The notes below the pieces were generated by a model that was given only the letters and a program-made list of their open reading frames with translations, was not told the origin of the DNA and did not search any database. From contig JAFVRL010000234.1 of assembly GCA_017504325.1 (NCBI GenBank), positions 1-10,148 on the forward strand: a stretch of 10,148 nucleotides of DNA. The letters are read 5' to 3'. This document shows, in pieces, positions 6,543 to 10,148 of the stretch. This DNA comes from Lentisphaeria bacterium. GTDB lineage: Bacteria > Verrucomicrobiota > Lentisphaeria > Victivallales > UBA1829. Made by a program: the position numbers and the translations under genes. Position 1 is the first letter of the stretch; each line of letters starts with the position of its first letter.

Positions 6543-7859
6543 ATGATCTTTGATGGACCTGTACCTGTGGAAAATCAGAAGCGTTCCCAGCGTAACTATA
6601 TGCTTTTTCTTGTGTTCAACGGTTTTGCCTATATGTGTCTCGGAGAGACTGTGATCCTGCTCATTGCCATAAAACTTGGCTCCCCGGATGCAGTGGTTTC
6701 CGCTTTGGGGGCAATGGTATTTTTTTCTTTTATCCTGCTTCCTCTGGGCAAGATCGTGTCTGCAAAAGTGGGGGCGGCACGCAGTCAGAGTTTTTTCTGG
6801 GTGGCAAGGAATTGTGCCGGATTACTGGTGGCAATGGCTGTGCCGGTCTCTTTGTATGTCAATGGGATCCTTGCCGAGATCATGCTTCTTGCCGGCGGAT
6901 TCTTTTTCTATGGGTTCCGTGCTGCGGGCGTTGTTCTTTCCCAGCCTCTTCTCGGCGGTATAACTTCCCCTTCGGAACGGGCATCTTTTCTTTCCAAAAG
7001 CAACAGTATAAGTGCTGCAACAAGCTGTATGGCACTTGTGGCAGTGGCTGTCACCTGTCAGCTTACGGAAAGTGTATGGGCATTGATGGCGATCGCGATC
7101 TGCGGTTCCTGTATGGGAGCGACCTCTTCAAGGTTTATTCTGGGGATAGATGAGTCCGGCGTATTGCGGGAATCCGCAAAGAAACCCCTTGTCGGAGAGA
7201 TCCGGATGGCACTTTCTGAAGAGGTGGTACGCAAACAGGTTGCCGGAGTCTTCTGTACCAATCTTGCCATTATTCTGCTTACCCCCACATCCCTCATTAC
7301 GGTTAAACGGGGATTCTGTGTAAGTGACGGTAATGCCGTGATTTTTTCCATTGTTCAATGGCTTTCCTCTATCGGCGGTTCATGGGTGGCTTCCAAACTT
7401 ACGCGAAAACTTGGCCCCCGCCGGGTGGCGATCCTTTCTTATCTGCTGATCCTTGCCATTGTTCCTTTGTGGATCTTTCTTACTTCCTTTGCCGGACATG
7501 CTCCCAGGCTTCTGCTCTTTCTTCCTTTTGTACTTGCCGGATTCTGTTTTTTTGCCATGAATAATTCCATGACCCATTATTTCCTGCAAACGGTGGAGGA
7601 ACAGAAACGCGTAGCAGTATCCCTTCTTATTTATACTGCCTCCGGGATGGGGGCGGGACTTACGGCATTGTGTATTACAAGTACCGCTTTCTGTATCCTG
7701 GAAAGATATTACGGCATTCCTTCTCCGGAAACATACAGGATCTACTTTATTATTGCCGGGATCCTTCTTCTGCCGGGACTTATGATCCTTTCTTCTCTCC
7801 GGCCCTTACCGGTGGAAAAAAGAATGCATAAAGGAGCATTTTTCAAATTTCTCTGGTAA
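6543..7859 (+). CDS. MFS-like transporter of unknown substrate
   Basis: This 438-residue, very hydrophobic protein has about 12 predicted membrane segments in two halves. They lie roughly at residues 20-43, 52-71, 82-106, 109-131, 156-176, 179-198, then 230-252, 266-286, 296-316, 326-346, 361-381 and 404-424. The loop 'WVASKLTRKLGPRR' (281-294) resembles motif A of the major facilitator superfamily, and 'PLGKIVSAKVGAAR' (67-80) is the weaker equivalent in the first half. I chose ATG 6543 because AAGGA (6527-6531) lies about 11 bases upstream. The ATG at 6531, four codons earlier, would sit within that site and has none of its own. The gene stands alone with its own promoter, divergent from ispE and convergent with a patatin gene (stops eight bases apart, no terminator visible). 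Nothing nearby fixes its cargo or direction; sugar uptake or drug efflux are both possible. Confidence 0.7.
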   Translation: MIFDGPVPVENQKRSQRNYMLFLVFNGFAYMCLGETVILLIAIKLGSPDAVVSALGAMVFFSFILLPLGKIVSAKVGAARSQSFFWVARNCAGLLVAMAVPVSLYVNGILAEIMLLAGGFFFYGFRAAGVVLSQPLLGGITSPSERASFLSKSNSISAATSCMALVAVAVTCQLTESVWALMAIAICGSCMGATSSRFILGIDESGVLRESAKKPLVGEIRMALSEEVVRKQVAGVFCTNLAIILLTPTSLITVKRGFCVSDGNAVIFSIVQWLSSIGGSWVASKLTRKLGPRRVAILSYLLILAIVPLWIFLTSFAGHAPRLLLFLPFVLAGFCFFAMNNSMTHYFLQTVEEQKRVAVSLLIYTASGMGAGLTALCITSTAFCILERYYGIPSPETYRIYFIIAGILLLPGLMILSSLRPLPVEKRMHKGAFFKFLW

Positions 7860-7867
7860 GAATTTCT

Positions 7868-8728
7868 TTACTTCCGGAGAAACTCTTTCAAAGCGGGTAA
7901 ACATTTTTCTGCCGCCGCCTTACCCTCATCATAGACTATCTGTAAAAGTTCCGGATCCCGGCAGATCCTTTTGATGGGAAGGTCTTTTTCCGGACGGATC
8001 AGCAATACTCTCCCCTCTTCTGCCTGTTTTTCCACATATTCCAGAGTATCATTATAGGAAATATGTCTTTTTTGCAGCTGCCGGATAATGGCGGGATATT
8101 TATGTAAAAAGAACCGGATGAATGGCATGCCCTTCTGGGGTTTTTTCCTGTAAGAAGCACTTTGCGTAAGTACCACAATATTTTTTGTATAACCCTGTTG
8201 CTGGAAAAAGCGCAGTGGAATGGCATCGGAAATTGCACCGTCCAGATAGGTGTTCCCGTCAATGCTGACCGGTCGGGAGACCAGAGGCATGGAGGCAGAT
8301 GCCCGCATCCAGTCATAACATTTTTCATCCGCAATATTGCATTTTTTATATACAGATCCCCCGCTTTGTGTATCGGTACAGACCATATAAAAATCCATGG
8401 GTGTGGAATTGAAAGTGTCTTTGTCAAAAACATCCAGTTCATCCGGAAGGCGTTTGTAACAGAAGTCCGCCCCGAAAAGATCCCCTGTAAAAAGAAGGGA
8501 ACGCAAGGAACAGTAACGGGGATCTTTGCAGAATCTTTTATTGTACCGCAGGACTCTGCCTTTCTGTCTGCTTTTCAAGTTACAGCCGAATGCGGCTCCT
8601 GCGGAAACACCGATAAGACCGTCGGGGTAAAGAGAGTGTTCCATAAGGGTATCCAGTACGCCGGCTGTGAAAAGCCCCCGCATGGCTCCCCCTTCAAGGA
8701 CAAGTCCCCTTTTCCCCTCTTTCCTCAT
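7868..8728 (-). CDS. Patatin-like phospholipase (YjjU/RssA-type)
   Basis: This 286-residue putative serine hydrolase has a patatin fold and probably cleaves acyl chains from phospholipids or related lipids. All catalytic elements are visible: the oxyanion loop 'LEGGAMRG' (11-18), the nucleophile elbow 'GVSAG' (40-44, S42) and the dyad aspartate in 'LDGAISDAIP' (162-171, D163). 'MRASASMPL' (141-149) is also typical of bacterial patatin family members. There is no signal peptide or membrane segment, so it is expected in the cytoplasm or on the inner face of the membrane. AAGGA nine bases before ATG 8728 supports the start. This site overlaps the TAA stop of the upstream transporter gene, and the two genes are 12 bases apart, so they form an operon and may be translationally linked. 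The natural substrate is unknown. Confidence 0.9.
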   Translation of the reverse strand: MRKEGKRGLVLEGGAMRGLFTAGVLDTLMEHSLYPDGLIGVSAGAAFGCNLKSRQKGRVLRYNKRFCKDPRYCSLRSLLFTGDLFGADFCYKRLPDELDVFDKDTFNSTPMDFYMVCTDTQSGGSVYKKCNIADEKCYDWMRASASMPLVSRPVSIDGNTYLDGAISDAIPLRFFQQQGYTKNIVVLTQSASYRKKPQKGMPFIRFFLHKYPAIIRQLQKRHISYNDTLEYVEKQAEEGRVLLIRPEKDLPIKRICRDPELLQIVYDEGKAAAEKCLPALKEFLRK

Positions 8729-8740
8729 TTTGGAATTTCC

Positions 8741-10111
8741 TTAAAAGAGTTTTGCATAGATATTGTGCGCCCACAATGTAAGAATGACAAGAGGCAGGAT
8801 CCATTTGACATACGCTCTCATAAAGGCGGGGAACTTCATCCCTTTACCGGTATTGGCTTCCTCCAGAAACGCCTTTTCGCCCCAACCGTATTTTGTGGTA
8901 CAGAAAAGAATAATGAACAGGGAACCCAACGGCAGAAGATTGTCGCTTACAATAAAATCTTCCAGATCCAGTACATTTGTCCCTTTGCCCAACGGCTGAA
9001 ATTTTTTCCAGATACTGAAACCGAATACACAGGGCAGGGAGGCAAGGGAAAGAATAATGGTAAAGATAAGGGAAGATTTTATCCGGGAAAGAGAGAAATT
9101 ACGCATGATATAGGCAATCAGATTTTCCCCTACGGCAATCAGAGTGGAAAGGGCGGCAACACTCATAAAGAGGAAAAAGACTGTTCCCAGAAATCTTCCT
9201 GCGGGCATCTGACGGAAGACTTCTGTAAGGGTGACAAAAATAAGGGAGGGACCCTGACCGGCTTCCACATTGAAAGCAAAACATGCGGGAAAAACAATAA
9301 GACCGGACGCGATGGCAGCGGCAAGGTCAAGGAGGATGATAAGGACGCCTTCTCCCGGCAGGGATCGCTCTTTATCAATGTAGCTTCCGCAAATGGCAAT
9401 ACTTCCCACTCCCAGACTCAAAGTGAAAAATGCCTGCATCATAGCGGCATGGACAGCAGGCCATATTCCTGTATTCTGCACTTTGCTCCAGTCGGGGGCA
9501 AGGAAGAATTTGACCCCCTCCCATGCTCCGTCAAAACGCATGACCATGATAATCAGCACGATTTGCAGAAGAAACATTCCGCCCAGCATGATCTTCATGG
9601 CTTTTTCCACGCCCTTTTTCACCCCCAGCATACATACGGCGGCAGTAAAAGCGATCCCCAGAATGGTGAAGAAGGTCATTTCTCCTGTACTGGCAAGAAA
9701 AGAATCAAAATATAAAGCACTTTTGGTGTCCGCAGCCATAAGAAGAGTATTGCCGGTAAAGAATTTCCACGCATAGGCAAGCATCCAGCCTGTAACAACG
9801 GTATAGAACATGAGAAGTACCAGATTGCCGATAAAGGAGATGTTGGCGGGTATATGCCATTTATGCCCTTCTTTTTCCAGTTTTTTCACTGCGCCGGGAA
9901 GATCGCTCTGACCTGCTCTGCCCAGGGAAAGTTCCGCAACCATGATGGGGAAACCAAGTATGGCAAGAAAGACAAGATAAAAAAGGACAAAGATGGCTCC
10001 TCCGTAATTGCCGGTAATATAAGGAAATCGCCATACATTTCCCAAACCGATGGCACAACCTGCTGTCATCAGCAGAAAGCCCAGTCTTGTTCCCAATTGT
10101 TCTCTTGCCAT
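8741..10111 (-). CDS. Sodium:neurotransmitter symporter family (NSS/SNF) transporter
   Basis: This 456-residue membrane protein belongs to the NSS family (LeuT, MhsT, Tyt1), which import amino acids or related small molecules with sodium ions. The diagnostic TM1 motif 'AIGLGNVWRFPY' (20-31), with its unwound G-N region, is intact. It is followed by 'ITGNYGGAIFVLFY' (32-45), where NYGG replaces the common NGGG. TM6 'AFFTLSLGVGSI' (227-238) and TM8 'SVAALSTLIAVGEN' (317-330) carry the residues expected at the substrate and Na+ sites. I count 11 membrane segments (the last at about 436-452), as in MhsT and Tyt1-type bacterial members rather than the 12 of LeuT. GGAG (10120-10123) eight bases before the ATG fixes the start. 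The promoter is probably just beyond the right edge. A patatin gene follows after 12 bases. Substrate is unassigned; amino acids are most likely. Confidence 0.93.
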   Translation of the reverse strand: MAREQLGTRLGFLLMTAGCAIGLGNVWRFPYITGNYGGAIFVLFYLVFLAILGFPIMVAELSLGRAGQSDLPGAVKKLEKEGHKWHIPANISFIGNLVLLMFYTVVTGWMLAYAWKFFTGNTLLMAADTKSALYFDSFLASTGEMTFFTILGIAFTAAVCMLGVKKGVEKAMKIMLGGMFLLQIVLIIMVMRFDGAWEGVKFFLAPDWSKVQNTGIWPAVHAAMMQAFFTLSLGVGSIAICGSYIDKERSLPGEGVLIILLDLAAAIASGLIVFPACFAFNVEAGQGPSLIFVTLTEVFRQMPAGRFLGTVFFLFMSVAALSTLIAVGENLIAYIMRNFSLSRIKSSLIFTIILSLASLPCVFGFSIWKKFQPLGKGTNVLDLEDFIVSDNLLPLGSLFIILFCTTKYGWGEKAFLEEANTGKGMKFPAFMRAYVKWILPLVILTLWAHNIYAKLF

Positions 10112-10148
10112 ATTATTTACTCCTATGGATTGAATGTGAAAATATTAA

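Noticed and set aside
7857..7870. Hairpin terminator between the convergent MFS and patatin genes
   Set aside because: Only a short AAGAA/TTCTT symmetry is present, with no GC-rich stem or T-run.
8162..9715. 517-codon open frame on the plus strand opposite the patatin and symporter genes
   Set aside because: It is codon-aligned with two clearly recognisable minus-strand genes and runs across their junction. Its translation is rich in Gly, Lys, Cys and His with no domain, and it is explained by codon bias in the sense genes.

Overview
The window looks like ordinary chromosomal sequence from a Gram-negative bacterium. The signs are a lytic murein transglycosylase end, a secreted DUF3047 protein, the non-mevalonate isoprenoid gene ispE and a sugar-nucleotide aminotransferase. 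Base composition is moderate in the genes and AT-rich between them. The AraC-type regulator has an N-terminal sensing domain with a 'WRLY..APGA' block that I associate with regulators from Lentisphaerota (Victivallales), and it sits beside a GH29 fucosidase. This makes a gut or host-associated PVC bacterium a reasonable guess, but no marker gene here proves it. There are no RNA genes, CRISPR arrays, insertion sequences, phage genes or integration sites.

Layout. (1) Positions 2-2902 (+) look like one operon: a transglycosylase tail, a secreted DUF3047 protein whose ATG overlaps the transglycosylase stop, pyrF, and a DegT/WbpE-like PLP aminotransferase, closed by a clear intrinsic terminator at 2925-2960. 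(2) Positions 2959-5274 hold a divergent pair: an AraC-family regulator (-) and a cytoplasmic GH29 alpha-L-fucosidase (+). They are driven by two near-consensus promoters whose -10 boxes overlap, inside a symmetric GTTTGC/GCAAAC inverted repeat. A terminator follows the fucosidase. (3) ispE lies on the minus strand at 5292-6161. (4) About 380 bp of AT-rich intergenic DNA follows, with a good sigma70-type promoter and a repeated GAGGACTTTT word. (5) An MFS-like membrane protein of unknown substrate lies at 6543-7859 (+). (6) Convergent to it is a two-gene minus-strand operon, a sodium:neurotransmitter-symporter-family transporter followed by a patatin-like phospholipase.

How the genes work together. 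Envelope and nucleotide-sugar functions cluster at the left: peptidoglycan cleavage, a secreted protein, UMP synthesis, and an amino-sugar nucleotide step. The middle is a small regulated fucoside-use module. The right holds transport and lipid functions. I found no clear previously undescribed multi-gene system. The most interesting items are the interlocked divergent promoters, the translationally coupled transglycosylase-DUF3047 pair, and the symporter-patatin operon.
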